Below are positions 18,012 to 27,846 of a DNA stretch of 52,510 nt, piece after piece; positions within the stretch are counted from its first letter, which is position 1, and each line of letters begins with the position of its first letter. The stretch spans positions 1 to 52,510 of the forward strand of contig VXOJ01000023.1 of assembly GCA_009840115.1 (NCBI GenBank). The letters are read 5' to 3'. The notes below the pieces were generated by a model. That model saw only the letters and a list, made by a program, of their open reading frames with translations. It did not search any database and was not told the DNA's origin. The position numbers were made by a program, and so were the translations under genes. Origin of the DNA: Gemmatimonadales bacterium. GTDB taxonomy: Bacteria; Gemmatimonadota; Gemmatimonadetes; Palauibacterales; Palauibacteraceae.

Positions 18012-18791
18012 ATGCTCCTCACCGTAGACATCGGGAACACCGAATCCGTCCTCGGGTGGTTCGAGGATCTCACCCCCGTGCACACGTGGCGGATCGCGAC
18101 CGATCGCCGCCGAACGGCGGACGAGATCGGACTCCAGATCCTGGGACTCCTCGGAGCCCGACAACTGCCCGCTCCGGAGCGGATCGTCGTCGCGTCCGTC
18201 GTCCCCACGCTACACCGCGTCTGGCTCGCGGTGGGGAGGACCCTCGACGCCCCGCTGTGCTTCCTCAACGGCGGCTCCCCCATCCCCGTCCGGCTGGACG
18301 TCGACCACCCCCTCGAAGTCGGCGCCGATCGCATCGCGAACACCCTCGCCGCGGCGGAACTCTACCGTCGCGACACCGTCGTCGTGGATCTCGGGACGGC
18401 GACGACCTTCGATTGCATTACCGCCGATGGCGTCTTCGTGGGCGGCGTCATCGCGCCGGGGCCCACGGCCGGAACGGACCAGCTCGCCCGCGCAACGGCG
18501 CAACTCCCGCAGATCCATGTGGAGAAACCGGCCCGGGTCATCGGTCGCAACACGAAGGACTGTCTGCGGAGCGGCGGGTTCTACTCGGTGGTGGAGGGGA
18601 TCGACGGCATCGTGCGGCGGATCGTCGAGGAATGGGAGCGGGAGCCGCTGATCGTGGCGACGGGCGGACTCGCGCGGGTCGTGGGACCGCACTGCCGCAC
18701 CGTCGACCGCATCGAACCGGCGCTGACGATCACCGGCCTGGCGATCGCGGACCGGTACCTGTTCGGACCGCCGGCCGGCTCCGGCGGCTAG
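18012..18791 (+). CDS. coaX: type III pantothenate kinase CoaX
   Basis: 259 aa from ATG 18012, 5 bp after birA. ASKHA-fold motifs: LLTVDIGNTESVLGWF (phosphate 1), VVDLGTATTFDCI (phosphate 2) and VATGGLARVV, with GADRIANTLAA in the pantothenate site. It phosphorylates pantothenate, the first step to coenzyme A. Type III enzymes are not feedback-inhibited by CoA and often need monovalent cations. Last gene of the secD-coaX run; the next gene is convergent. Confidence 0.95.
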   Translation: MLLTVDIGNTESVLGWFEDLTPVHTWRIATDRRRTADEIGLQILGLLGARQLPAPERIVVASVVPTLHRVWLAVGRTLDAPLCFLNGGSPIPVRLDVDHPLEVGADRIANTLAAAELYRRDTVVVDLGTATTFDCITADGVFVGGVIAPGPTAGTDQLARATAQLPQIHVEKPARVIGRNTKDCLRSGGFYSVVEGIDGIVRRIVEEWEREPLIVATGGLARVVGPHCRTVDRIEPALTITGLAIADRYLFGPPAGSGG

Positions 18792-18824
18792 CTGCCACGG
18801 GCCGCGAACGTCCCGCGGCCGGCT

Positions 18825-19043
18825 TCAGGACCCGCGGAAGAAAGCGGCGCTTCCGCAGCACTTCTCCTTCATCTTGTTCGCGAACTCCGGATTGATCATC
18901 CGCACGATCAGGTAGAACACCGCGACGAAGATCGCGACCTTCGCGACCATCCACACGAGGGGCAGGACCACGGAGAAGAGGATTCCCGTCACCCACAGAC
19001 CCACCGCGCCCGCGGCCACCAGCACTACGGCTGCACGAAACAT
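18825..19043 (-). CDS. small two-helix membrane protein of unknown function
   Basis: 72 aa from ATG 19043. A strong ribosome site AGGGAGGT precedes this Met on the minus strand, so an upstream in-frame Met at 19097 is not used. Two hydrophobic segments are visible (about residues 2-24 and 26-48), then a short charged tail with a vicinal Cys pair (MKEKCCGSAAFF). I do not recognise a family. It lies between coaX and the groES control region and is divergent from groES. The Cys pair could be a metal or thiol site, but this is speculation. Confidence 0.65.
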   Translation of the reverse strand: MFRAAVVLVAAGAVGLWVTGILFSVVLPLVWMVAKVAIFVAVFYLIVRMINPEFANKMKEKCCGSAAFFRGS

Positions 19044-19111
19044 GTCGACCTCCCTTTCTGGTCCGCCCCTACGATAGGCGCGCGGGGCGGGTTTCATAAC
19101 CCCCGTGCCCC

Positions 19112-19140
19112 TTGATCGGAACCGTGCACCCCTGTATCTT
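19112..19140 (+). promoter_or_regulatory. sigma70-like promoter of groES-groEL
   Basis: A -35-like TTGATC (19112-19117) and a -10-like TATCTT (19135-19140) are separated by exactly 17 nt. Each matches the consensus at 4 of 6 positions. The predicted start (about 19147) falls at the left edge of the CIRCE repeat, the classic position for HrcA repression. Confidence 0.65.
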
Positions 19141-19149
19141 CGGCTCGCC

Positions 19150-19176
19150 TTAGCACTCCCTGCACGAGAGTGCTAA
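19150..19176 (+). promoter_or_regulatory. CIRCE operator (HrcA binding site)
   Basis: A perfect inverted repeat TTAGCACTC-N9-GAGTGCTAA, identical to the CIRCE consensus with 9-nt spacing. It lies 74 bp before groES and implies repression by HrcA, itself not encoded in this window. Confidence 0.97.
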
Positions 19177-19249
19177 CAGCCGCGGGATCCCTCGCGGCTC
19201 TCATCGGAAGGATCACCCAACACCGAAGGTCCAAGGAGGGACAGGCAAG

Positions 19250-19558
19250 ATGGCAACCGCCTCGAACACGAAACTGAACATCTCCCCCATGGCCGACCGC
19301 GTGGTCATCGCGCCGCTCGAGGAGACCGAGGAGATGCGCGGGGGTCTGTACATTCCGGACACCGCGAAGGAGAAGCCGCAGCAGGGCACCGTCGTCGCCG
19401 TGGGCCCCGGCCGCATGAACGATGACGGCGACCGCATCCCGATGGAAGTCAGCACCGGAGACCGGGTTCTCTACGGCAAGTACGCCGGGACCGAGGTTTC
19501 GCTGGATGGTGATGACTACCTGATCGTGAAGGAAAGCGACGTTCTGGCCGTCCTCTAG
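19250..19558 (+). CDS. groES: co-chaperonin GroES
   Basis: 102 aa from ATG 19250, with a purine-rich ribosome site (AAGGAGGGA) upstream. Typical Cpn10: LNISPMADRVVIAPLEE, the mobile loop around EEMRGGLYIPDTAKEKPQQG, GTVVAVGPG, and VLYGKYAGTEVSLDGDDYLI. A heptameric lid for GroEL in the cytoplasm. A 12-residue N-terminal extension precedes the usual family start. Under CIRCE/HrcA heat-shock control with groEL. Confidence 0.97.
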   Translation: MATASNTKLNISPMADRVVIAPLEETEEMRGGLYIPDTAKEKPQQGTVVAVGPGRMNDDGDRIPMEVSTGDRVLYGKYAGTEVSLDGDDYLIVKESDVLAVL

Positions 19559-19611
19559 CCGCTCGAGCGGGAGACGGCGGGTCAAACCCGTTGACTGATG
19601 CGCCCGGATGA

Positions 19612-21270
<1,659 letters not shown>

Positions 21271-21329
21271 TCCACAGTGGGCACGGCGGGGGCGGACAGC
21301 CGTCCCTCGCCGTCCGCTGTTGGAGAAGT

Positions 21330-21360
21330 GCGAAAGGCCCGGCTTCGGCCGGGCCTTCGC
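21330..21360 (+). terminator. hairpin terminator after groEL
   Basis: GCGAA-A-GGCCCGGC, TTCG tetraloop, GCCGGGCC-TTCGC: 13 paired positions with one bulged A. It lies 60 bp after the groEL stop. No T tract follows, but the UUCG loop and stem strength support a terminator or 3' protective hairpin. Confidence 0.65.
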
Positions 21361-21390
21361 GCATCTGCCCCCCGGGGTTAATGTCGTCCA

Positions 21391-23301
21391 ATGCGGCACC
21401 TCGGATCCCGCCTTGCCCACCCCGGACCTCCAGCGGCTCGCGCGCGCGGCGCGCGGTCGACGCTGTGGCTCGCCGTCCTGACGCCGCTGGCCTGTGCGGA
21501 CGCGACGGGCCCCTCCGACGAACTCTGTCCCGTCGTGGCGGGGCGCGGCGCTGCCCGCGCCACGCTTTCCCTCGCGGCCGGGGAGATGTGCGTACTGCCG
21601 GCGGAAGGCGTCCAGGTCGTGGAAATCGGGGGCGGCAACGCCTCGGCGGGATACCTGCTCGTCGTGCAGAGCGCCCTGCGCAGGCCGGGGGGAACGACGC
21701 GTCTCAGGCTCGATGCGCAGGCGAGGGGGGCGGCGGCGCGGGTTCCGCGGGTCCCTTCGCTCGCCGCTCCGGCGCGCGCGCTGCCGGCCGACGTGTTCGG
21801 CTTCGAGAACGACAGGCCCGGCCTCGAGGAAGCGTCGCGGGCCGAACTCGCCTTCCGCACGAATGCCCGCCGCGCCGTGCGGGGCGCGCGCCCGCTCCGC
21901 CCGACGCCCGCGGCTTCATCCGACCCGGGCATGACGCGGGCGAACGCGGCCCCGACGGCCCCGACGCCCCCCTCCGTCGGCGACACGGTGATCTTCAGCA
22001 ACGCGGTGCATCCGAATCTCGACGTGGACTGCGATGGGATCCACGACGTGACCGCGGTCGTCCGCGCGGTGGGCCCGAACTTCGCGATCGTGGAGGACCT
22101 CGACGGGGCCGGCGCCGTGCGCGGCGGCGGTTACGAGGCCGTCCTCGGAGCGCTCGAAATATCGGTCCTCCCGGTGCTCTCGGCGTATTTCGGCGAGCCC
22201 GCCGACATCGACCGAAACGGCGTCGTCTGGATCCTGTTCACGCCCGTCGTGAACCGGACCACGCCCCGCGACAGCGAGACCAGGATCCTGGGGTTCTTCA
22301 ATCCGGCCGATCTGGCCGACCCCGAAGACTGCCCGGCGTCCAACGGAGGGGAGATCCTCTACCTCCTCGCGGCCGATCCCGACGGGCGGTTCTCCAAACC
22401 CGTACTCGAGAAGTTCGCGACGACCGGGGCCGTCGGCGTGGCCGCGCACGAACTGGCGCACCTCATTTCGGCCGAGCGCCGAACCGTGCTCGCCCGGGGG
22501 TCGTTCGCCTCGCTCGAGGAAACCTGGCTGAGCGAGGCGCTGGCGCATTCCGCGGAGACGTTCGTCGGGCTGTCGCGTGCGTCCCTGAGCCCCGGACGCA
22601 ACTACGGCTTCTCGGAACTCTTCGCGGATTCCGAGGACTTCGCGACCTACCACTTCCCGAACTTCCGCCGCTCCGCCTTCTACCTGCTCGGTCCGCACCG
22701 GACCCCCGCGCTGGGCGACGCCTATGCGCGGGACCCCGACGGAATCTCCTCGCTCGCGATGCGAGGCTTCGGGTGGCTCTTCCTGCGCTGGCTCGCGGAC
22801 CAGTACGCGTCGGAGGGCGGCGGACGGCTCGGCGGCCCCGCCGAGGAGGCCATCTTCCACGATCTGGCGGGAGGGGGTGAGGCCCGCGCGCGGGGGGTGG
22901 CGAACGTCGAGCGGGTCGCGTCGGCGCACGGCGGGCCGGGCACATGGGACGCCCTGCTCGCGGCCTGGGCGCTGGCCCCGATCGCGGACGATCTGCGCGG
23001 TGCTCCCTCCGCGACGCAGGTGGAGACGCTGCACCTTCGCGATGTGTTCGCCGCCCTGCACCGGGAACTGGAGGGAAGGGCGCCCTTCGCGCGCGCCTTC
23101 CCGCTCGAGGCGATGGACATCCCGCTCGCCGATGCGACGGATACCCGGATCGACTTCGAACTCGCCGCCTCGACGGGCTACTATTTCCGCCTTGAGAGCG
23201 AGGGGCCGCACCCGGAGATGCGGCTGAAGCTCACGACGCAGGCCGGGCTTGCCGTCCCCTCTTCCGAAGCCGTCCGCCTCGTCGTGCTCCGGACTCGTTG
23301 A
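21391..23301 (+). CDS. secreted HEXXH metallopeptidase-like protein, copy A
   Basis: 636 aa. The N-terminus is signal-like, with a hydrophobic stretch LWLAVLTPLACAD that may be a lipobox (Cys about residue 35). A beta-rich region follows, then AYFGEPADIDRNGVVWIL, where DIDRNG (Asp272) resembles an EF-hand/dockerin calcium loop. Next is the zinc motif AAHELAHLI (H353, E354, H357), and downstream ETWLSEALAH could give the third zinc ligand Glu, as in gluzincins. The family cannot be named with certainty; M30 (hyicolysin)-like is the nearest guess. It is a clear paralogue of the next gene, with identical spacing between the calcium-like loop and the HEXXH. Confidence 0.7.
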   Translation: MRHLGSRLAHPGPPAARARGARSTLWLAVLTPLACADATGPSDELCPVVAGRGAARATLSLAAGEMCVLPAEGVQVVEIGGGNASAGYLLVVQSALRRPGGTTRLRLDAQARGAAARVPRVPSLAAPARALPADVFGFENDRPGLEEASRAELAFRTNARRAVRGARPLRPTPAASSDPGMTRANAAPTAPTPPSVGDTVIFSNAVHPNLDVDCDGIHDVTAVVRAVGPNFAIVEDLDGAGAVRGGGYEAVLGALEISVLPVLSAYFGEPADIDRNGVVWILFTPVVNRTTPRDSETRILGFFNPADLADPEDCPASNGGEILYLLAADPDGRFSKPVLEKFATTGAVGVAAHELAHLISAERRTVLARGSFASLEETWLSEALAHSAETFVGLSRASLSPGRNYGFSELFADSEDFATYHFPNFRRSAFYLLGPHRTPALGDAYARDPDGISSLAMRGFGWLFLRWLADQYASEGGGRLGGPAEEAIFHDLAGGGEARARGVANVERVASAHGGPGTWDALLAAWALAPIADDLRGAPSATQVETLHLRDVFAALHRELEGRAPFARAFPLEAMDIPLADATDTRIDFELAASTGYYFRLESEGPHPEMRLKLTTQAGLAVPSSEAVRLVVLRTR

Positions 23302-23438
23302 CCTTGCCCGCCCGCGCGGGCGCGGATCGTGAAGGGCGGGTATCTTGGCCGCCGGAGGGCGCCGGCCGGCCGGCGGGGCCTGCCGGGAGCCGGTGGACGT
23401 CATGGACCGTGCCAGGGAGATCGAACTGTGAGACACGC

Positions 23439-25370
23439 ATGCTGAGACTGTGCCGCGGCCTGTCGGGTGTCGTCTCCGGTCTCGCGCTCGCGGCTTGCGG
23501 CGGCGGCACGACGGACCCCCCGCCTCCCCCTCCACCTCCTCCGCTCGCCACGGGATGCGGCGGGACGGCCACGCCGTCGGTGTCCGTCACGCTGGACCTG
23601 ACCCCCGGCCAGCACGTCACGCTCGACAACGCGGCGGACGTGCGCGCCTTCAGGCTTGCGGGTTCGGAAGCGCCCCGCGACTACGAGGTCATCGTGCAGA
23701 GCGCCTCCCAGGCGCCCGGCCAGAGCGTGAACGGTTGCATCCGGGTTCGCGCCGAGCGCGCCTCCGGGAACGTGACCCCGTCCCGACCCCCCCGTCTCGC
23801 CTCCGGAGGCGGAGAGTTGAGCCGCGACCTTCGCCGCCGGGCGTCCTGGTTCGCCCGCGAACGCGTCCTGCGGGAGCAGGAGCAGCGAGAACTCGCCGCG
23901 GTGGGCGCGCAGCCCATACGGGCTCGAACGCCGGGGCTCGATCCGCTGAAGCTCGCCGATGCGCTGCGGCCACCGGACCTCGGGGACACGCTGTCCTTCA
24001 GAGTCGGCGTCGGCGCGAATCTGGTCGTCAACTGCCGCAACCCGACGACGGTCACGGGCGAAGTCCGGTACGCGGGGGAGTACTTCACCATCGTGGAGGA
24101 CCTCCAGTTCCACAGTCAGCCGGACAGTGACCGGTTCTCGGAGGCCGAATTCGAGGCGATCGGCCGCCAGCTGGACGAAGTCGTGTATCCGATGGATGTC
24201 GCCTACTTCGGCGAGCCGGCGGACATCGACAACAACGGGACCGTCTTCGCCCTCATCACGGCCGAGGTGAACAAGCTCACGCCCGCGGGAGAGGAGAGTG
24301 TCGTCGCCGGCTTCTTCCTTGCGCGCGATCTCACGACAAGATCGAGCTGCGAGGCCTCGAACGAAGGGGAGATCTTCTATCTCGTCGGGCCGGACCCGGA
24401 CGAGGACTACGGCTCGGACATCAGCATCAGCTTCGCGAACGCGCTCGCGCGGTCGACGGTCGCGCACGAATTCGCCCACCTGCTCAACACCCAGCAGCGC
24501 GTCACCCTCGGGGGCGGGAACATCTTCGGCGATCGCGAGGTCGCATGGCTCGATGAGGGCATGGCCCACCTGGCGGAGGAGATCGCCGGCCTCCGGGCCG
24601 CGGGGCTCGGGACAAGATCCAACCTCGATCTGGACATGATCACGACGAGCGAGGAACAGCTCACCGCCTACAACCACTTTCACGTCGTGAACCAGATTCG
24701 CCTCGGGCGCTTCCTCAGGGGCGGCTGTCCCCCGGACCCCAACGGGCCGGCGGTGGCCCCGGCGCTCGGCGACGCGTCCGGCGAGGATCCCGGCGGCGTA
24801 GAATCCCTCTCGTTCCGTGGCTTCGCGTACGGGTTCGTACGCTGGCTCGGCGACCAGTTCGGGGCGTCCGGGAGCGGGGGAGCGCTGCCCGGGAGTCGCG
24901 AGGAGGAGCTGTTCCGGTATCTGACCTCGGGTGGGCCCGCGCACTTCAAGGGCGTCACCAACGTGGAGCGCACGCTCCGGACCGTCGCCGGCGTGGAGAT
25001 GGAATGGGAGGAACTCCTCTCGCTGTACCTCACGTCTCTCATCGCGGACGACCGCGTGTCGGCCGACGCGGACCCCCGGACGCAGTGGACGACCTGGAAT
25101 CTCCCGGCGCTGTACCGGCAACTGAGCGAATCCAATCTTGGAGACCGATGCCCGTTCACCCGCAACTTCCCGCTCACGCCCTCGAGGGTGAACGTGCACG
25201 TGTCGACGAACAGCTCGACCGAATTCACGGTGAACTCCTCCACCGGACGCTATTTCTCGCTCGTGAGTTCGGGCGCGACGCCCGGCCTGGTCGTCGAGGT
25301 CATGGACCCGGCCGGGTCGAACCTCCCCGGACGGGCGCAGACGCAGGTCACCGTGCTCAGGACGCGCTGA
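23439..25370 (+). CDS. HEXXH metallopeptidase-like lipoprotein, copy B
   Basis: 643 aa from ATG 23439. This start gives a clean lipoprotein signal ending LALAACGGG (Cys20) followed by a run of nine Pro; an upstream in-frame start at 23298 would add an unrelated Pro/Arg-rich leader. Shared blocks with copy A: YEVIVQSAS near the N-terminus, AYFGEPADIDNNGTVFAL (calcium-like DxDxNG at Asp262), VAHEFAHLLN (H343, E344, H347), WLDEGMAHLAEE and a C-terminal beta domain ending in VTVLRTR. The last is nearly the same tail as copy A (VVLRTR). Probably surface-anchored. The substrate is unknown. Confidence 0.72.
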   Translation: MLRLCRGLSGVVSGLALAACGGGTTDPPPPPPPPPLATGCGGTATPSVSVTLDLTPGQHVTLDNAADVRAFRLAGSEAPRDYEVIVQSASQAPGQSVNGCIRVRAERASGNVTPSRPPRLASGGGELSRDLRRRASWFARERVLREQEQRELAAVGAQPIRARTPGLDPLKLADALRPPDLGDTLSFRVGVGANLVVNCRNPTTVTGEVRYAGEYFTIVEDLQFHSQPDSDRFSEAEFEAIGRQLDEVVYPMDVAYFGEPADIDNNGTVFALITAEVNKLTPAGEESVVAGFFLARDLTTRSSCEASNEGEIFYLVGPDPDEDYGSDISISFANALARSTVAHEFAHLLNTQQRVTLGGGNIFGDREVAWLDEGMAHLAEEIAGLRAAGLGTRSNLDLDMITTSEEQLTAYNHFHVVNQIRLGRFLRGGCPPDPNGPAVAPALGDASGEDPGGVESLSFRGFAYGFVRWLGDQFGASGSGGALPGSREEELFRYLTSGGPAHFKGVTNVERTLRTVAGVEMEWEELLSLYLTSLIADDRVSADADPRTQWTTWNLPALYRQLSESNLGDRCPFTRNFPLTPSRVNVHVSTNSSTEFTVNSSTGRYFSLVSSGATPGLVVEVMDPAGSNLPGRAQTQVTVLRTR

Positions 25371-25429
25371 ACGACTCCCGGATTTCCATTACCCTCCCCG
25401 ACGTCTACCGGTTCTCCCGGTGGCGGTCG

Positions 25430-25435
25430 TTGACA
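25430..25435 (+). promoter_or_regulatory. possible -35 element of the infC operon promoter
   Basis: A perfect TTGACA at 25430-25435. The expected -10 position 17 nt on reads CACTTT, a poor match, so only the -35 is convincing. A start here would give an infC leader of roughly 150 nt. Confidence 0.35.
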
Positions 25436-25543
25436 GGAGGACCGCCCGGGGGCACTTTCCGGGCGTTGAAAAACTGACAAGCGGGGCCGCGATGCCCCCA
25501 CCCTATCGGCGCACGGAATCGTGCTGCTGCCGGGTCGATCGAG

Positions 25544-25564
25544 CACTCCCCTCGGAGGGGCGTG
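25544..25564 (+). ncRNA. first hairpin of the infC leader
   Basis: CAC-t-CCCCT / AGGGG-c-GTG forms a stem of eight pairs with one internal mismatch and a 3-nt loop. It sits just upstream of the terminator hairpin and may be part of a regulatory leader. Confidence 0.4.
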
Positions 25565-25571
25565 CCTTCGT

Positions 25572-25605
25572 GCCCGGTCGGTCGTCGCCGAACCGGGCTT
25601 TTCTT
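25572..25605 (+). terminator. terminator/attenuator hairpin immediately before infC
   Basis: GCCCGGT (25572-25578) pairs with ACCGGGC (25592-25598), with an inner CGG/CCG, and is followed by TTTTCTT (25599-25605), the form of an intrinsic terminator. It ends only 10 nt before the infC start codon. It could end upstream transcription, but its position in the leader makes attenuation of infC-rpmI-rplT plausible. CCGGG at 25530-25534 is complementary to its 5' arm and could form an antiterminator. Confidence 0.6.
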
Positions 25606-25615
25606 ATGAGGTGAA

Positions 25616-26128
25616 GTGAACGGAGATCCCAGAGTCAACGACAAGATCCGGATCAGCCCGATCCGGCTCATCGACGAAGAGGGCAATCAGCTCGGCATCG
25701 TCGCGACGGATGAAGCTCGCGCCCTTGCGGCCGAACGCGGGCTCGACCTCGTGGAGGTGGCGCCCGGCGCGCGGCCGCCCGTCTGCCGGCTCATGGATTT
25801 CGGAAAGTACAAATACGCGCAGGCGAGGAAGGCGCGGGAAGCGAAGAAGAAGCAGCATATCATCAACGTCAAGGAAGTGAAGCTGCGGCCGAAGATCGAG
25901 GCCCACGACATCGACTTCAAGATGCGGCACGCCCGCAGGTTCCTCTCGGATGGCGACAAGGTGAAGTTCACCCTCATGTTCCGGGGCCGCGAGGTTACGC
26001 ACCCGGAGCGGGGGCGACGGATCCTCGAGATGGTGAAGGACGAGTTGGAGGACATCGCGGTGGTGGAGTCGGACATCTCCCACGAGGGTCGCACGATGAC
26101 GATGCTGATGGGACCGCACCGCACATAG
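25616..26128 (+). CDS. infC: translation initiation factor IF-3
   Basis: 170 aa from GTG 25616. Upstream in-frame codons reach stops at once, and the family N-terminus ([17 protein letters not shown]) starts here, so this non-ATG start is forced. Body: [41 protein letters not shown] and [17 protein letters not shown], typical IF-3 N- and C-domains. It prevents subunit joining and selects initiator tRNA and start codon. A rare start codon in infC allows autogenous control by IF-3 in E. coli; the GTG here could act similarly. First gene of infC-rpmI-rplT. Confidence 0.96.
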   Translation: MNGDPRVNDKIRISPIRLIDEEGNQLGIVATDEARALAAERGLDLVEVAPGARPPVCRLMDFGKYKYAQARKAREAKKKQHIINVKEVKLRPKIEAHDIDFKMRHARRFLSDGDKVKFTLMFRGREVTHPERGRRILEMVKDELEDIAVVESDISHEGRTMTMLMGPHRT

Positions 26129-26189
26129 CAGAGAACGACGACTCCGTCGCGGACGGCCGGGGACGGAGCAGAACCGGAGCATACGCAAG

Positions 26190-26384
26190 ATGCCGAAAAT
26201 GAAGACGAACCGGTCCGCCGCGAAGCGGTTTCGAAAGACCGGCAGCGGAAAATTCCGGCGCCGGCGTGCCTTCCACAGCCACATCCTGACGAAGAAGAGC
26301 CCCAAGCGTAAGCGTCGGCTCCGGCAGGGGACCCTTGTGGCGAAAGCGGACGAGAAGCGGGTGAAGCGACTCCTGGGAACCTAG
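26190..26384 (+). CDS. rpmI: 50S ribosomal protein L35 (bL35)
   Basis: 64 aa, very basic, beginning [20 protein letters not shown], the bL35 signature, with [15 protein letters not shown] in the middle. Usual length. It lies between infC and rplT, the conserved order. No Cys zinc site is present. Confidence 0.97.
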   Translation: MPKMKTNRSAAKRFRKTGSGKFRRRRAFHSHILTKKSPKRKRRLRQGTLVAKADEKRVKRLLGT

Positions 26385-26458
26385 TTCGGGCGCCCGTTCG
26401 CCCTATTCCCCGGACAGTACCCGGACAGTCTCAGCATCAGGAATCAGGAGGTGCGGTC

Positions 26459-26815
26459 ATGCCACGCGCGACGAGCAGCGTTGCACGCAACCGTCGAAAG
26501 AAGAAGATCCTCAAGGAAGCCCGCGGCCAGTTCGGGGCGCGGTCGAAGCTCTATCGCACGGCGAAGAACTCCGTCGAGCGCGGTTGGGCCTATGCCTACG
26601 TCGACCGGCGCAGAAAGAAGCGCGACTTTCGCCGACTGTGGATCGCCCGCATCAACGCCGCGGCCCGGCAGAACGGCATCTCGTATTCCCGGTTCGTCAG
26701 CGGGCTGAAGAGCGCCGGCGTCGACCTCAACCGCAAGGTGCTCGCGGACCTCGCCATCCGGGATCCGGCCGCCTTTACCAAGCTCGTCGAGGTGGCCAAA
26801 GCGCACGGCCCATGA
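26459..26815 (+). CDS. rplT: 50S ribosomal protein L20 (bL20)
   Basis: 118 aa from ATG 26459 with an AGGAGGT ribosome site. Signature: [38 protein letters not shown] and [20 protein letters not shown]. It is an early assembly protein for the large subunit, and in other bacteria represses its own operon by binding the leader. The stop overlaps pheS in ATGA. Confidence 0.97.
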   Translation: MPRATSSVARNRRKKKILKEARGQFGARSKLYRTAKNSVERGWAYAYVDRRRKKRDFRRLWIARINAAARQNGISYSRFVSGLKSAGVDLNRKVLADLAIRDPAAFTKLVEVAKAHGP

Positions 26816-27846
26816 CCCCGGCCGGAGCGTCTCTCCTCGATCGGCTCGCCGCCATCGAGGGGGAGGGGCTCGCCGCGATCGGGGAGGCCGCGGACTCCGC
26901 CGCGCTCGAGTCCGCCCGAGTCGAATACCTGGGCCGTAACGGCCGGCTGGCCGACGTGATGTCCCTGATCGGCACGGTCGAAGCCCGGGCCCGACGCGAC
27001 GTCGGACAGCGCGCGAACGCCGTGAAGACCGTGCTGCGCGGCGCCCTCGAGGCGCGGGCGAAGGCGCTGGAGAGCGCCACCCGCGGGCCGAGCGCCCGCA
27101 TCGATCTCACCCTTCCCGCGCGCGGGCGCTGGGTCGGCGGCGTGCACCCCGTGACCCGGGTCATCGACGAGATCTGCGAGATCTTCGCCGAACTCGGCTT
27201 CACGAGCGTGCTCGGCCCCGAGATCGAATCCACGTGGTACAACTTCACCGCGCTCAACATTCCGCTCGATCACCCCGCCGCGGACATGATGGACACCTTC
27301 TATCTGGACAAGGACGTCGTGCTGCGGACGCACACCTCGCCCGTCCAGGCGCGCGTGATGGAGACCTTCCGGCCGCCCGTGCGCGTCGTCGTGCCGGGGC
27401 TCGCGTACCGGCGCGACTCCTTCGATCCCTCGCACGCGCCGGCCTTCGAGCAGATCGAGGGTCTGGCGGTCGACGAAGGCGTGGATTTCGTGGAGTTCCG
27501 CGCCGCGATCGAGCACTTCGTGCACCATTTCTTCGGTCGGGGGACGAAGAGCCGGTTTCGGCCGTCCTTCTATCCCTTCACCGAGCCCTCGGCGGAGGTG
27601 GACGTGTCGTGCGCCGTGTGCGCGGGGGGCGGTTGCTCCACCTGCAAGCGCACGGGATGGATCACGATCATGGGAAGCGGGATGGTGGATCCCGCGGTCT
27701 TCAAGGCCGTGGGGTACGACCCGGAGCGCTACACGGGCTATGCGTTCGGGATGGGACCGGCCCGCATCGCGATGGTGCGGCACGGGATCCCCGACATGCG
27801 GCTCCTCTACGAGGGGGAGATGAGCTTTCTGCAGCAGTTCACATGA
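26812..27846 (+). CDS. pheS: phenylalanine--tRNA ligase alpha subunit
   Basis: 344 aa from ATG 26812, a 4-nt overlap with rplT. N-terminal coiled-coil (residues about 1-90) for tRNA binding, then the class II catalytic core. Motif 2 region: [15 protein letters not shown]. Motif 3: [17 protein letters not shown] Cys-rich loop [17 protein letters not shown] is present, as in the thermophile-type PheS subfamily. Forms the heterotetramer with PheT that charges tRNA-Phe. Confidence 0.96.
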   Translation: MTPAGASLLDRLAAIEGEGLAAIGEAADSAALESARVEYLGRNGRLADVMSLIGTVEARARRDVGQRANAVKTVLRGALEARAKALESATRGPSARIDLTLPARGRWVGGVHPVTRVIDEICEIFAELGFTSVLGPEIESTWYNFTALNIPLDHPAADMMDTFYLDKDVVLRTHTSPVQARVMETFRPPVRVVVPGLAYRRDSFDPSHAPAFEQIEGLAVDEGVDFVEFRAAIEHFVHHFFGRGTKSRFRPSFYPFTEPSAEVDVSCAVCAGGGCSTCKRTGWITIMGSGMVDPAVFKAVGYDPERYTGYAFGMGPARIAMVRHGIPDMRLLYEGEMSFLQQFT

